Assembly (NCBI GenBank): GCA_027488835.1
Contig: JAIYAW010000001.1
Span: 124,001 to 188,000, forward strand
Length of the DNA: 64,000 nucleotides
Direction of reading: 5' to 3'
Source: Bacteroidota bacterium
Lineage (GTDB): Bacteria > Bacteroidota > Bacteroidia > NS11-12g > UBA955
The stretch's first letter is position 1; each line of letters starts with the position of its first letter. Shown here piece by piece: positions 36,119 through 45,615 of the stretch. The translations under genes were made by a program, and so were the position numbers. Under the pieces are notes generated by a model. That model saw only the letters and a list, made by a program, of their open reading frames with translations. It did no database searches and had not been told where the DNA came from.

Positions 36119-37263
36119 AATTTGAAAAATTAGTGATCATTTCACATACAGAGCATTATTTAGATGAAACTGGTGTCCCAGTGGGTTGGGGTCCTACTGT
36201 GAATGAAATCAACTACTTAGCGGACTACTTTGAAGAAATAGTGCATATTGCATGTTTACATGTTGGTATCGCACCGCCAAGTTCAAATCCATATAAGAAT
36301 AAAAATATTAAGTTTGTTCCAATTCCGCCATTTGGTGGTCCAAGTTTAATTGATAAATTAAGCATCTTTTTTAAGTTACCTAAGATAATAAAAATTATAG
36401 CTGAACATATAGAAGGTACGTCCTATGTTCAATTGAGATTACCAACAGGTATTGGTGTATTTTTATTGCCATACTTCGCTTGGTTCAGAAAGCGTAATTT
36501 TACATTTTGGGTAAAATATGCGGGTAATTGGGCTGAGAATAATCCACCAATGGGTTATAGATTTCAAAGATGGTTTTTGATAAAGAATTTTGCAAAATGC
36601 AAAGTAACCATGAATGGTTTTTGGCCAAACCAACCTGAAAATTGTATTTCATTTGAGAACCCTTGTTTAACAATGGAGCAAATTGAAAGTGGTGGTATCA
36701 TAGCAAAGAATAAAGTATTTACCAAGCCATATCGTTTTGTATTTGTTGGGAGATTGGAAGATGCAAAGGGAGTACAGAGGATTATTGATTCTTTTAAATC
36801 CGTTAACCTAGATTTAGTGGAATCGATAGATTTTATTGGCAATGGAGAAAGGCTAAGTCATTATAAAGGTGAATCAATATATTTGCGAGATAAAGTTCAT
36901 TTTCATGGATTTTTACCAAGTGAAAAAGTCCATGAAATTTTGGGTAAAGCACATTTTTTCTTATTGCCGAGTGCTTCAGAAGGTTTTCCGAAAGTGATTG
37001 CTGAAGCTGCTTGTTATGGCACAATTCCGATTGTGTCTAATGTTGGTAGTATTTCACACTATATTTCAAACAAAAATGGATTTATATGTGATGCAAAAAA
37101 ATTAGAACAAGAGCTTAAACATGCGCTTCTCAATGTAACCAATCAGGAAAACTATAATTTGGAAAAACTATCAACTGAAGTAATATGCGTTGCTGAAAAG
37201 TTCACATTTGAGAATTATTTATTGATGCTCAGATCTTATATTTTGGTGAATCAAAAAAAATAG
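36115..37263 (+). CDS. Glycosyltransferase, GT4 type (4)
   Basis: 382 aa, overlapping the previous stop (ATGA). VISHTEHYLDETGVPVGWGP at the N-terminus is unusual but shared by a subgroup of Bacteroidota GT4 enzymes. Donor domain: RFVFVGRLEDAKGVQRIIDS, DKVHFHGFLPSEKVHEILGK, SASEGFPKVIAEAACYG. Donor unknown. Confidence 0.84.
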   Translation: MKFEKLVIISHTEHYLDETGVPVGWGPTVNEINYLADYFEEIVHIACLHVGIAPPSSNPYKNKNIKFVPIPPFGGPSLIDKLSIFFKLPKIIKIIAEHIEGTSYVQLRLPTGIGVFLLPYFAWFRKRNFTFWVKYAGNWAENNPPMGYRFQRWFLIKNFAKCKVTMNGFWPNQPENCISFENPCLTMEQIESGGIIAKNKVFTKPYRFVFVGRLEDAKGVQRIIDSFKSVNLDLVESIDFIGNGERLSHYKGESIYLRDKVHFHGFLPSEKVHEILGKAHFFLLPSASEGFPKVIAEAACYGTIPIVSNVGSISHYISNKNGFICDAKKLEQELKHALLNVTNQENYNLEKLSTEVICVAEKFTFENYLLMLRSYILVNQKK

Positions 37264-37282
37264 TTTAAAATTCAACAATATT

Positions 37283-37290
37283 TAGTTTTG
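37283..37290 (+). promoter_or_regulatory. Internal -7 box before the O-antigen polymerase/ligase gene
   Basis: TAGTTTTG fits TAnnTTTG, 8 nt before the ATG at 37299, in the short gap after a run of overlapping glycosyltransferase genes. Suggests a second transcript start within the locus. Confidence 0.45.
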
Positions 37291-37298
37291 AAATTATT

Positions 37299-38669
37299 AT
37301 GATAAACTGGTTACTGTCATCTTCTAAAAATAAGCAGCAATTAATATTTCATATTCTATTGGGGTGGGTTTCATTATTTACACCGTTTTTGTTTATTCTT
37401 TGGTATTATGCAATATTTATTGTTTTTTTTCAACAAATAACAAAACAAAAATCCCCAAATTCTACTTTTTATATTTTAATATTTTTAATGTACAGTTCTT
37501 CCTTCGAGATATTGGGGAGAATGGTAAAGGCTAGTCCATATGTTCCTTACGAATTGGGTAAATATGTAACTTTCATTTTAATTGTAATAGGATTGTTCAA
37601 ATCTAAAAAGGTGGGAACAACTGGAATGGTAATCTTTTTATTTTTGTTGCCCAGTATTTTGCTTGGTCTTACATATTATTCTTCATATAAAGACATGATA
37701 TTTAATGTATTGGGTATTGTAAATATTGCTTTGGGTATTGCTTTGTTTGCATATCAAAAAATTACAACAAAGCAATTACTATTTTTGTTACGGTTATTGG
37801 TTTTACCGTTAACTTCAATTTTGGCTTATTCTATAATTAGGTCGCCAAATTTTGAGGATGTAACATTTGAATTGGGCGCCAATAATTTGGTTGGTGGTTT
37901 TGGTTCTAATCAAATAGCAACAATTTTTGGAATTGCTTTTTTTGTACTTTATTTATTATATAATAAAAATATTCCATTTTCTGGATTTTCTAAGTGGTTT
38001 GATATATTAATAATAATTTTATTCCTGATTTATGGGCTATTAACATTTTCAAGAGGAGGGATGTTGGCTGGTTTTTTAGGTGTTTTTTTTCTTATATATT
38101 TTCAATTAATAGCTTCAAAAAAAATAGTAAATCTTTTATATGCGATTTTAGCTGTATCTATTTTTGGTATTGCACTATATGGAGTGAATGAAATAACAGA
38201 TGGAAATTTGTTATTGAGATATTCCGGAGAAACACATGGAACAATAGTTGGATCAAAAGAGAAGGATTTAAATCAATTGACATCTGGAAGATCTGAAATA
38301 TTTTTTGAAGATTTAGATCTTTTTAATGACAATATTTTCCTAGGAGTAGGCGTAAGTCAGTCTGTATATAAGAGAAACAATACAATAGGTACAAGTACAC
38401 ACGTTGAGTTTAGCAGATTATTGTCGGAACATGGTTTATTCGGTCTTTTGATCTGTATCATTTTTATATATTTATTGGTTATTGGCTTTATAAACGGTTA
38501 TAAATCATTTTTCAACAGTGTCATTTTTATTTTGTACTTCATTGGTTTTTTCACAACATTTCATGCTGCTACAAGAACTTTTGTAAGTCCTTTATTTATG
38601 CCATTTATTGTGATAGGACAATTATCTCGAAACGAATATGTAGAAAAGAACAAAAAATTGGATTCCTGA
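37299..38669 (+). CDS. O-antigen polymerase/ligase-like membrane protein
   Basis: 456 aa with about eleven membrane segments. The O-antigen ligase family block LLTFSRGGMLAGFLGVFFLI, and a large periplasmic loop (about 300-365) with LTSGRSEIFFEDLDLFNDNI, FLGVGVSQSV and STHVEFSRLLSEHGLFGLL, are visible. Could be the Wzy polymerase that joins repeat units or a WaaL-like ligase to lipid A core. Sequence does not decide, and the ABC exporter in the locus makes ligase plausible. Confidence 0.85.
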   Translation: MINWLLSSSKNKQQLIFHILLGWVSLFTPFLFILWYYAIFIVFFQQITKQKSPNSTFYILIFLMYSSSFEILGRMVKASPYVPYELGKYVTFILIVIGLFKSKKVGTTGMVIFLFLLPSILLGLTYYSSYKDMIFNVLGIVNIALGIALFAYQKITTKQLLFLLRLLVLPLTSILAYSIIRSPNFEDVTFELGANNLVGGFGSNQIATIFGIAFFVLYLLYNKNIPFSGFSKWFDILIIILFLIYGLLTFSRGGMLAGFLGVFFLIYFQLIASKKIVNLLYAILAVSIFGIALYGVNEITDGNLLLRYSGETHGTIVGSKEKDLNQLTSGRSEIFFEDLDLFNDNIFLGVGVSQSVYKRNNTIGTSTHVEFSRLLSEHGLFGLLICIIFIYLLVIGFINGYKSFFNSVIFILYFIGFFTTFHAATRTFVSPLFMPFIVIGQLSRNEYVEKNKKLDS

Positions 38670-38751
38670 ATACAAATATAATTTACAACACAATACATAA
38701 ATTACACTAAAAATTAATATAGATTGGCTCTGAAATTAAGAGATTAATAAA

Positions 38752-40050
38752 ATGAACTGGATATTTAGATTTACTTTAACTTTAAGTGGCTTTCCAATCA
38801 GGAAGGCACAATTGGAATTTGAATCAAGAGATAAAGTTTCTAAAACTCAAAAAGCGTTTGATAATTTTAGATTTCATGACATGAACAATTTATTTTATCG
38901 CAGTTTTCTAGATTCAAATAATAGACAAAAAATTCAAAATTGGATTGATATCCCCGTAATTAGGAAACAAGATTTTCAGATAAATATTGATGAAATTATT
39001 TCCAAAGGATTAAAAAAATCGGTATTGCATGTTCATAATACTTCTGGATCTACTGGCACTCCCTTTTATTTTGCCAAAGACAAGTTTTGTCATGCTATGA
39101 ATTGGGCTGAAACAGATTATCATTTGTTAAAGCATGGCATTAACGTTGGAGCATCCAAACAAGCGAGGTTTTATGGAATTCCTTTACGTGGTATCAAGTA
39201 TTATAAAGAACGTTTGAAGGATTTTTTGGCAAATCGGGTTAGATTTCCAGTTTTTGATTTGTCCGATGAAAAATTGAATTTAGTCCTAAATCAGTTTAAA
39301 CAAAAGAAATTTGAATACATCAATGGTTACACCAGTTCATTGGTCATTTTTGCTAAATTTTTAATTGAAAGAAATATTATATTGAAAGATATTTGTCCCT
39401 CATTGCGGGTAGTTTTTCCAACTTCCGAAGTGGTTGATGATATTGATCGCAATATTATGGAACGAGGGTTTGGTGTGAGAGTAAGAAACGAATACGGGGC
39501 TGCGGAATTGGATATTTTGGCTTTTGAAGATGAGGATGGTGATTTTGTGTTAAATGAAGAAACTCTCTTCATCGAAATCTTGGATGAAAACAATCTTCCC
39601 GTAGAAGCAGGAGTTGAGGGAAAAGTAATCGTTACATCATTATATAACAAGGCAATGCCGTTTATTCGTTATGAGTTGGGCGACAGGGCGATATTGACTG
39701 ATAGAATCAAAAATGGGAACCGAGTTTTAGAAAAGGTTGTTGGCAGAACAAATGATATAATAAAACTTCCAAGCGGTAAAATATCACCCGGTTTGACATT
39801 TTATTACATCTCAAAGAAATTATTGGAATCTGGCGGGAGAATTAAAGAGTTTATCATTATTCAGAAAACAATAGATACGTTTTTATTTAAATATGTTTCG
39901 AATGAAGCCTTAACAGACTCGGAGAAATTTGAAATTCAAAAAGCGATGGATTTGTATTTAGAACGTGGATTGATTTGTAATTTTTTACGAAGTGATAAAA
40001 TAGAAAGAACCAAAGCTGGTAAATTGAAACATTTTTTTTCTGAGATTTAG
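38752..40050 (+). CDS. CapK-like adenylate-forming enzyme (phenylacetate-CoA ligase family)
   Basis: 432 aa. ATP-binding motif VHNTSGSTGTPFYFAKDKF at about residues 99-117, RNEYGAAELDILAFEDEDGD, IRYELGDRA, and the C-terminal lid KAGKLKHFF. This branch of PaaK-like enzymes is frequent in capsule and exopolysaccharide loci (CapK), where its substrate is generally not known. It could activate a carboxylic acid, for example an amino or hydroxy acid, for attachment to the glycan. The next gene begins with GTG directly after its stop. Confidence 0.85.
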   Translation: MNWIFRFTLTLSGFPIRKAQLEFESRDKVSKTQKAFDNFRFHDMNNLFYRSFLDSNNRQKIQNWIDIPVIRKQDFQINIDEIISKGLKKSVLHVHNTSGSTGTPFYFAKDKFCHAMNWAETDYHLLKHGINVGASKQARFYGIPLRGIKYYKERLKDFLANRVRFPVFDLSDEKLNLVLNQFKQKKFEYINGYTSSLVIFAKFLIERNIILKDICPSLRVVFPTSEVVDDIDRNIMERGFGVRVRNEYGAAELDILAFEDEDGDFVLNEETLFIEILDENNLPVEAGVEGKVIVTSLYNKAMPFIRYELGDRAILTDRIKNGNRVLEKVVGRTNDIIKLPSGKISPGLTFYYISKKLLESGGRIKEFIIIQKTIDTFLFKYVSNEALTDSEKFEIQKAMDLYLERGLICNFLRSDKIERTKAGKLKHFFSEI

Positions 40051-41247
40051 GTGAAAATTGTATTAGTATATCAATATTTTGGAACACCAAAAGGCTCTTG
40101 GTCAACGAGGATTTATGAATTGACTAAAAGGTGGGTGTCAAAAGGATGTGATGTAACTGTAATAACTAGTCCTTATGATAAATCAGATATCAAGGCCAGT
40201 GGTTTTATATCGAGACAGTCTATTGATGGAATAAATTTGATAATTATAGATTCAGGTGATTCAAATCGTTTTATGCTGATTAAAAGGGTTTTCAGGTCTT
40301 TGTTGTTTTCGCTAATCTCTACTTACTATGCTATTTTTTTAAGTGGAGATGTACTTATAACTAGTTCAGGCCCCATCACTGTTGGAATATCTGGATTGTT
40401 TGGAAAATGGTTTTCTAAAAAGAAATGGGTTTTTGAAATTAGAGATTTATGGCCTGATGGTGGTATTGAAATGGGTTTAATTAAAGGCAAATGGGTAATT
40501 AAATTTGCATCTTTTTTTGAAAAATTAATTTACAGGCAAGCAGATTTTATCGTCACTGCTTCTGACGGGCAACAGCAGGTGCTCATTGAAAAAGGTGTAT
40601 CTAAGAATAGAATTGGAATTATATACAATGCAAGTGACAATGATTTATTTGGGGAAGTTAAAAGTTTGACTCAAGTTCAAAAATCAACTATTTCAGGAAA
40701 TAAGTTTTTTCTTCATATTGGTTCATTAGGTTTTATTCACAATGTGAACTACATCATTGAAGCTGCAAATCATCTAAAAATATTGAATTCTAATATTTTA
40801 GTTTTATTAATTGGAGATGGCAAAGAAAGGATTGATCTCGAAAAAAAGGTAAATGCTTTGAAATTAAACAATGTTATTTTTTTAGGACAAATGCAGAAAA
40901 ATGAAATTGTTCCATGGTTAAGCAATTGTGTTGGAACTCTTTTTTGTACTTTAAATTTTCCCGTACAAAATACATGCTCACCAAATAAAGTTTTTGATAG
41001 TTTTGCAGCTTCCAAACCAGTAATTCAAACAACGGAAGGGTGGATAAAAGATGTTTTTGAAAAATATGAATGCGGAATCAATGTACATCCTGAAAGGCCG
41101 ATTGAAATGGCAGATGCAATGATAGAATACGTAGATAATTATAGCAAGTCTGTTGAACACGGTCAAAATGCAAAAAAGCTGGCTTTAACCAAGTTTAGTC
41201 GTGATATTCTTGCAGAAAATTATTATCAATTTCTATGCAAATTATAA
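40051..41247 (+). CDS. Glycosyltransferase, GT4 type, WbuB-like (5)
   Basis: 398 aa, GTG start with no gap after the CapK-like stop. VYQYFGTPKGSWSTRIYELT, VLITSSGPITVGISGLFGKW, FEIRDLWPDGGIEMGLIKGK, and FFLHIGSLGFIHNVNYIIEA. These are the blocks of WbuB-type transferases, which in E. coli add L-FucNAc early in O-antigen assembly. The terminator after the gene ends this transcript. Confidence 0.86.
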   Translation: MKIVLVYQYFGTPKGSWSTRIYELTKRWVSKGCDVTVITSPYDKSDIKASGFISRQSIDGINLIIIDSGDSNRFMLIKRVFRSLLFSLISTYYAIFLSGDVLITSSGPITVGISGLFGKWFSKKKWVFEIRDLWPDGGIEMGLIKGKWVIKFASFFEKLIYRQADFIVTASDGQQQVLIEKGVSKNRIGIIYNASDNDLFGEVKSLTQVQKSTISGNKFFLHIGSLGFIHNVNYIIEAANHLKILNSNILVLLIGDGKERIDLEKKVNALKLNNVIFLGQMQKNEIVPWLSNCVGTLFCTLNFPVQNTCSPNKVFDSFAASKPVIQTTEGWIKDVFEKYECGINVHPERPIEMADAMIEYVDNYSKSVEHGQNAKKLALTKFSRDILAENYYQFLCKL

Positions 41248-41274
41248 ATTATTATAACTTGGAAAAATTTTTCA

Positions 41275-41300
41275 AAAGCGCTTCGGCGCTTTATTTTTTT
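41275..41300 (+). terminator. Intrinsic terminator after the WbuB-like gene
   Basis: AAAGCGC-TTCG-GCGCTTT: a 7-bp stem with the very stable UUCG loop, followed by A and seven T. It separates the export/transferase operon from the WbpV/WbpL-like pair. Confidence 0.88.
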
Positions 41301-41301
41301 G

Positions 41302-41313
41302 TAGATATTTGAA
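41302..41313 (+). promoter_or_regulatory. -7-like 12-mer before the wbpV-like gene
   Basis: TAGATATTTGAA, containing GATATTTG (one mismatch to TAnnTTTG). The same 12-mer precedes the wbpL-like gene at 42245-42256. Here the ATG follows 4 nt after the G of TTTG. Confidence 0.4.
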
Positions 41314-41315
41314 TC

Positions 41316-42185
41316 ATGAAAGTGCTCCTTACAGGCGCTACAGGTTTTTTAGGAAAGTATTTGCTTTCTGAACTTGAGGCTCGGAAAATTCAAGCTGATA
41401 CCGTTGGAAGATCTTCTGAATCTACCTTTCAATGCGATTTGTCCGAGGACGATATGACGTTGCCTAGAGATGTCAATTATGAAATGGTGATTCACAATGC
41501 AGGGAAGGCCCATTTTGTTCCTAAAAATGAAGCAGAGGGAAAGGTGTTTTTTGATGTGAATGTTGGTGGAACCGAGAAATTATTGGAAGCGTTGTTGTCC
41601 CTCAAAAACAAACCCAAGTGCTTTGTAATTTTGTCTACCGTTGCGGTGTATGGTTTGGAATTGGGCGAAAATATAAATGAAGGAAACGCTTTAATTGGCA
41701 ATACGCCGTATGCAAGAAGTAAAATTGAAGCTGAAAAATTGGTTCAAGTTTGGTGCTCTGAAAATAATGTGAATTGTGTGATATTGCGTTTACCCTTGGT
41801 ACTGGGTGAAAATGCGCCGGGGAATTTGGGTGCTATGGAAAAGGCGATTCGAAAAGGATACTATTTTAGAATGGGTAGTGGTCTTGCACGCAGAAGTATG
41901 GTGAATGCGGTTGATGTTGCCAAATTGATTCCGAGTTTGGTAGATAAGAATGGCGTATATAATCTTACCGATGGGCTTCACCGAAGCTTTGCAGAAATGG
42001 ATACATTTTTGGCAACAAAACATGGTAAAACCGTAAAAAAAATACCCGTTTGGATGGGTAAATGGGCAGCAAAATTGGGTGATTTTATTCCTGGTTTTCC
42101 GTTGAATACGTATCGTTTAGGGAAGTTAGAACAGTCTTTGACATTCAACGATGATAAGGCGCGCAGAGAATTGGATTGGAAATAG
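41316..42185 (+). CDS. NAD-dependent sugar reductase/epimerase, WbpV-like
   Basis: 289 aa SDR: LLTGATGFLGKYLLSELEAR, VIHNAGKAHFVPKNEAEGKV, ILSTVAVYGLELG, YARSKIEAEKLV (YxxxK) and RLPLVLGENAPGNLGAM. The HNAGKAH and RLPLVxGxNAPGNL patterns mark the WbpV/WbpK group, which reduces UDP-4-keto-6-deoxy-HexNAc to UDP-QuiNAc or UDP-FucNAc. The keto intermediate would come from the WbpM-like dehydratase at 56.7 kb. The neighbour is the matching phosphosugar transferase. Confidence 0.8.
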   Translation: MKVLLTGATGFLGKYLLSELEARKIQADTVGRSSESTFQCDLSEDDMTLPRDVNYEMVIHNAGKAHFVPKNEAEGKVFFDVNVGGTEKLLEALLSLKNKPKCFVILSTVAVYGLELGENINEGNALIGNTPYARSKIEAEKLVQVWCSENNVNCVILRLPLVLGENAPGNLGAMEKAIRKGYYFRMGSGLARRSMVNAVDVAKLIPSLVDKNGVYNLTDGLHRSFAEMDTFLATKHGKTVKKIPVWMGKWAAKLGDFIPGFPLNTYRLGKLEQSLTFNDDKARRELDWK

Positions 42186-42244
42186 GAGAATTTGTGGGTA
42201 CATATTTTATTTTGTAGATAGATTTTGACAATTGCAATTCTATT

Positions 42245-42256
42245 TAGATATTTGAA
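42245..42256 (+). promoter_or_regulatory. -7-like 12-mer before the wbpL-like gene
   Basis: TAGATATTTGAA, identical to the sequence at 41302-41313. The ATG follows 6 nt after the G of TTTG. Confidence 0.4.
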
Positions 42257-42260
42257 GTGA

Positions 42261-43190
42261 ATGTTGTTTAAACTGTTATTGTCCTTTGGTGTTGGATTGT
42301 TAATCATCCAAATTTATTTTAAAGTTGCGAAGCACTTTGGCATCATCGACAAACCCAATAACCGAAGTTCTCATATTGAACCTACCCTGAGGGGTGGTGG
42401 AATTTTGTTTCCCATTATGAATATTTTGGTTGGTTTGTGGAGTGTGTATCTTGGTTACCAGCCCGTTTCTGTCTGGTTCTTATTGGGTATATTTCTAATT
42501 GGAACAATTAGTTTTTGGGATGATGTATCTGAGCTATCGCCAAGAATTAGGGTTCTCGTACATTTGATTGCGGTTGGTTTGCTGATTTGGCAAACTGGAA
42601 TTTTTGATTTGGGTATCTTGGCGGTCTTAATTGCCATTATTTTGATTATCGGAAGCATCAACGCGTATAATTTTATGGATGGAATCAATGGCATTACGGC
42701 GATGTATTCAATGGTTGTTGTGGGAAGTTTACATTATTTAATGCCCGAAATGAATTTGCAATATTTAATGGTGGCCATACTTGTTTTTGCCATTTTCAAT
42801 GTTAGAAAAAAGGCAGTTTGTTTTAGTGGGGACGTTGGCTCGGTAACTATGGCTTATATTGTTGCATTTTGTGTAGCTAAGTTGATGGTTCAAACACAGG
42901 AGATTAAATGGATTTTTCTCTTAGGGATTTATGGCATTGATTCTATTATTACCATTTTGTATCGTTTAAAGCGCAGGGAAAACATTTTTAAACCCCACAG
43001 AACACATTTGTATCAATATTTGGCCAATGAAAAGGGAATGAGTCATATTTCAGTGTCACTCATTTACGGTGTAGCGCAATGTGGGTTGAGTTATTTGGTT
43101 ATTGCCAATAATTTTTTAGCAAGTTTGTTGGCCTTTTTAACAATTACAACTGTTTATTTGATTGTTAGATTTAAATTTGCGTTGGATTAA
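42261..43190 (+). CDS. Undecaprenyl-phosphate sugar-1-phosphate transferase (WbpL/WecA family)
   Basis: 309 aa, about ten membrane segments. Seen: SSHIEPTLRGGGILFP, FWDDVSELSPRIRVLVHLIA (DD motif), NAYNFMDGINGITAMYS (NxxNxxDGxxG), FSGDVGSVTMAY and PHRTHLYQYLANEKGMSH (HR-H motif). Places the first sugar phosphate on undecaprenyl phosphate at the inner face of the membrane. Next to the WbpV-like gene, the likely substrate is UDP-QuiNAc or UDP-FucNAc rather than UDP-GlcNAc. Confidence 0.9.
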   Translation: MLFKLLLSFGVGLLIIQIYFKVAKHFGIIDKPNNRSSHIEPTLRGGGILFPIMNILVGLWSVYLGYQPVSVWFLLGIFLIGTISFWDDVSELSPRIRVLVHLIAVGLLIWQTGIFDLGILAVLIAIILIIGSINAYNFMDGINGITAMYSMVVVGSLHYLMPEMNLQYLMVAILVFAIFNVRKKAVCFSGDVGSVTMAYIVAFCVAKLMVQTQEIKWIFLLGIYGIDSIITILYRLKRRENIFKPHRTHLYQYLANEKGMSHISVSLIYGVAQCGLSYLVIANNFLASLLAFLTITTVYLIVRFKFALD

Positions 43191-43357
43191 TATTTTGTGG
43201 TTTTGTTCAGCAGGGTAATATCGATAATGCTTAATATGCATAAATTTTATTTTGGTAAATTAAAAAGTTCAATACGCTTTTTATAAAGTAACAAAATAAT
43301 TTTGATTTATTAATGTTTGAAAGTATTGTTTGTGATTAAGTTTGATTTTTTAAATAG

Positions 43358-44425
43358 ATGTTGAAAATTTTATTGCTGGCAGATAAATTTCATGCAAATT
43401 CTTTGAATTTTGTCGAAGCGTTTGAGAATACTTTATTGGTCGATCTTGAAGTTTTAACATTTGATTTAAAAAAATCTGAAAAAGAATCCAGATTCTCTCA
43501 TTTAAGAAGGGTATATGCATTTGTTGCAATTTTTTTTAAAATTCGTATTACATTGAGCAAATTTAAACCAGACATTATTTTGGGTTATCGCACAACTTCA
43601 TATGGTTTTATAGCAACAAGATTTCATAGGCATGCAAAAATTGTTGTTGCAATGCAAGGAGTATCCGATATTTTCCCATTTAATAATTGGGCGGCACCAA
43701 TTAAAAAAAGAATACAAAATCAGACCTTTCGAAGGGCTTCACTTATCCAGGCTTGGGGTATGACGCAACAGCAAAACGCTTTGCTAAATGGCGCCAATCC
43801 TAGTAAGTTATTAGTTATGCCTCGTGGAATTAATTTGGATAATTTCTCATTTGGCAATCAGTTTGATCATATTGAAACATTGAATTGGATTGTTTCTCGT
43901 TCATTGTCAAAGGAATATAATCATGAAATAATTATTCGATGTTTTTCTAAATTGATAATTAATCGTGTTGGAAAACATCATTTGTATCTCGCGGGAGAAG
44001 GTCCATTGCATGGTTATTTAACTCAACTGGTAGTTGATTTGAATATTCATAAGCATGTTACATTTTTGGGTAGAATTACCAACTCGGAGTTGTCTAAATT
44101 ACTAACTATTTCACATATTTATGTTTCTTTACCTGTTACAGAGGGTGTTTCAGCTTCGTTATTAGAGGCAATGGCATGTGGATGTATCCCAATAGTATCA
44201 GATTTGCCATCGAATAGGGAATGGATTGCACATAAAAAGAATGGTATTTTAACGAAAATTAAAGAAGAAGAACTGGTATTTCAAGATTTTCAATTTGTCA
44301 TTGAAAATTTACATGTCCTCACTGAATCTAGAATTAAAAATAGAGAAATTGTTGAATTAAGAGCAAATCAAAGAACCAATACATTGGCTTTTATTGAAGA
44401 ATACAAAAGATTGTTATCTTTATAA
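43358..44425 (+). CDS. Glycosyltransferase, GT4 type (6), paralogue of the convergent gene
   Basis: 355 aa. LGYRTTSYGFIATRFHRHAK, VVAMQGVSDIFPFN, ASLIQAWG, IVSRSLSKEYNHEIIIRCF, VTEGVSASLLEAMACGCIPI and SDLPSNREWI. Clearly related to the product of the reverse-strand gene at 44524-45573. A TAATTTTG box at 43297-43304 is a possible distant promoter. Donor unknown. Confidence 0.84.
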   Translation: MLKILLLADKFHANSLNFVEAFENTLLVDLEVLTFDLKKSEKESRFSHLRRVYAFVAIFFKIRITLSKFKPDIILGYRTTSYGFIATRFHRHAKIVVAMQGVSDIFPFNNWAAPIKKRIQNQTFRRASLIQAWGMTQQQNALLNGANPSKLLVMPRGINLDNFSFGNQFDHIETLNWIVSRSLSKEYNHEIIIRCFSKLIINRVGKHHLYLAGEGPLHGYLTQLVVDLNIHKHVTFLGRITNSELSKLLTISHIYVSLPVTEGVSASLLEAMACGCIPIVSDLPSNREWIAHKKNGILTKIKEEELVFQDFQFVIENLHVLTESRIKNREIVELRANQRTNTLAFIEEYKRLLSL

Positions 44426-44523
44426 AAGTGTATTTTTAAATTTTGATTTTCTCGATACGGCAATTAAATCCTTGATGAAATATTTAAACTGTAAACCTAG
44501 AGTCAAATATGATTAAACTGGGA

Positions 44524-45573
44524 TTAAATTTTACTCTTGAGCAACTCTTGGTATTTTTCCCAAAATATCTTCATATTTTTTCCGCGATCAACATTGTCAT
44601 CAATTAATTTGCGGTTTTGAATGATTGCCTTTTCATATTGATTCGGGTTTTCTAGAAACTTCTCAATGGCATTAGCCAATGCTTCTGCATTGTTGACTGG
44701 AACCAAATCGCCATTCTGTTTAGGATGGATAAATGCCCGATTGCCTGGTAAATCTGTAACTATGGGGAAACATCCACTGGCCATGGCTTCAAATAAGGAT
44801 GAAGAAACTCCTTCCGATATTGGCACGGAAAGATAAAGCGGACACTGAGTAAGTAATTTGGGCAATTCTTCGTTGGGAATTCTTCCTAAAAAGTTTATCA
44901 ATTCTGATACTTCTTTGTCTTTTGCTCTTTGTTGTAACATTCCTAGCAACGATCCTCCCCCAACAATGTTTACTTCTAAAAAAATGCCTTTTGATTTTAA
45001 AATGGCTACAGCATCAATAATATTCCAATGCTGATAGTCCTTTTCTAAGGAACGTGTAACAATTGCTTTAAGTGGAACTGGATTTTCTGCTAATTGATTT
45101 ATGAAAGTATATTTGCTTAAATCCAAACCTTTTGCCAAAACCATAATGTTATTTGGATTTGCTCCTGATTTTAACATGGCTGGAACCATGGCATGACCCC
45201 AGGCATGAATGAGATCTACCCGGGTATAAACGGCTCTTTGTAGAATTTTTTTATAAAATCCTGGTATACCTGTTTCTGGAAATACATCTGAAATACCTTG
45301 TTGGGCAACGACTTTGATTTTGGCGTTTGTAAAAAGTGAAAAAAAGCCATAACTCGTATTTCTCTCTGCGAGGACAATATCATATTTTGGTCCAAAAAAT
45401 CTTCCATATAACAAACGAAAGATAAAAAAAAGTGCTTGAAGCGCCCTTACTGCTCGGTTATTAATTGTCTTTATTTCGTCGGTGTCAATTTTTACACCAG
45501 ATTCTCTTTCAATGCCTTGAATCCAAGTTTGGGCATCAGCCCTATATGTTTCTCCGAGGAAAAGTATTTTCAA
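44524..45573 (-). CDS. Glycosyltransferase, GT4 type (7), paralogue of the convergent gene
   Basis: 349 aa, TTG start. Blocks shared with the convergent gene: NTSYGFFSLF, VAQQGISDVFPE, DLIHAWG, SGANPNNIMVL, AIVTRSLEKDYQHWNIID, ISEGVSSSLFEAMASG and TDLPGNRAFIHPKQNG. Follows the asnB-like gene on the same strand by 42 nt, so the two probably form one transcript running against the main locus. Confidence 0.84.
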   Translation of the reverse strand: MKILFLGETYRADAQTWIQGIERESGVKIDTDEIKTINNRAVRALQALFFIFRLLYGRFFGPKYDIVLAERNTSYGFFSLFTNAKIKVVAQQGISDVFPETGIPGFYKKILQRAVYTRVDLIHAWGHAMVPAMLKSGANPNNIMVLAKGLDLSKYTFINQLAENPVPLKAIVTRSLEKDYQHWNIIDAVAILKSKGIFLEVNIVGGGSLLGMLQQRAKDKEVSELINFLGRIPNEELPKLLTQCPLYLSVPISEGVSSSLFEAMASGCFPIVTDLPGNRAFIHPKQNGDLVPVNNAEALANAIEKFLENPNQYEKAIIQNRKLIDDNVDRGKNMKIFWEKYQELLKSKI

Positions 45574-45615
45574 ACGAATAAAATTAATGGTGTTAGCGTA
45601 TAATTCACAAAATTG

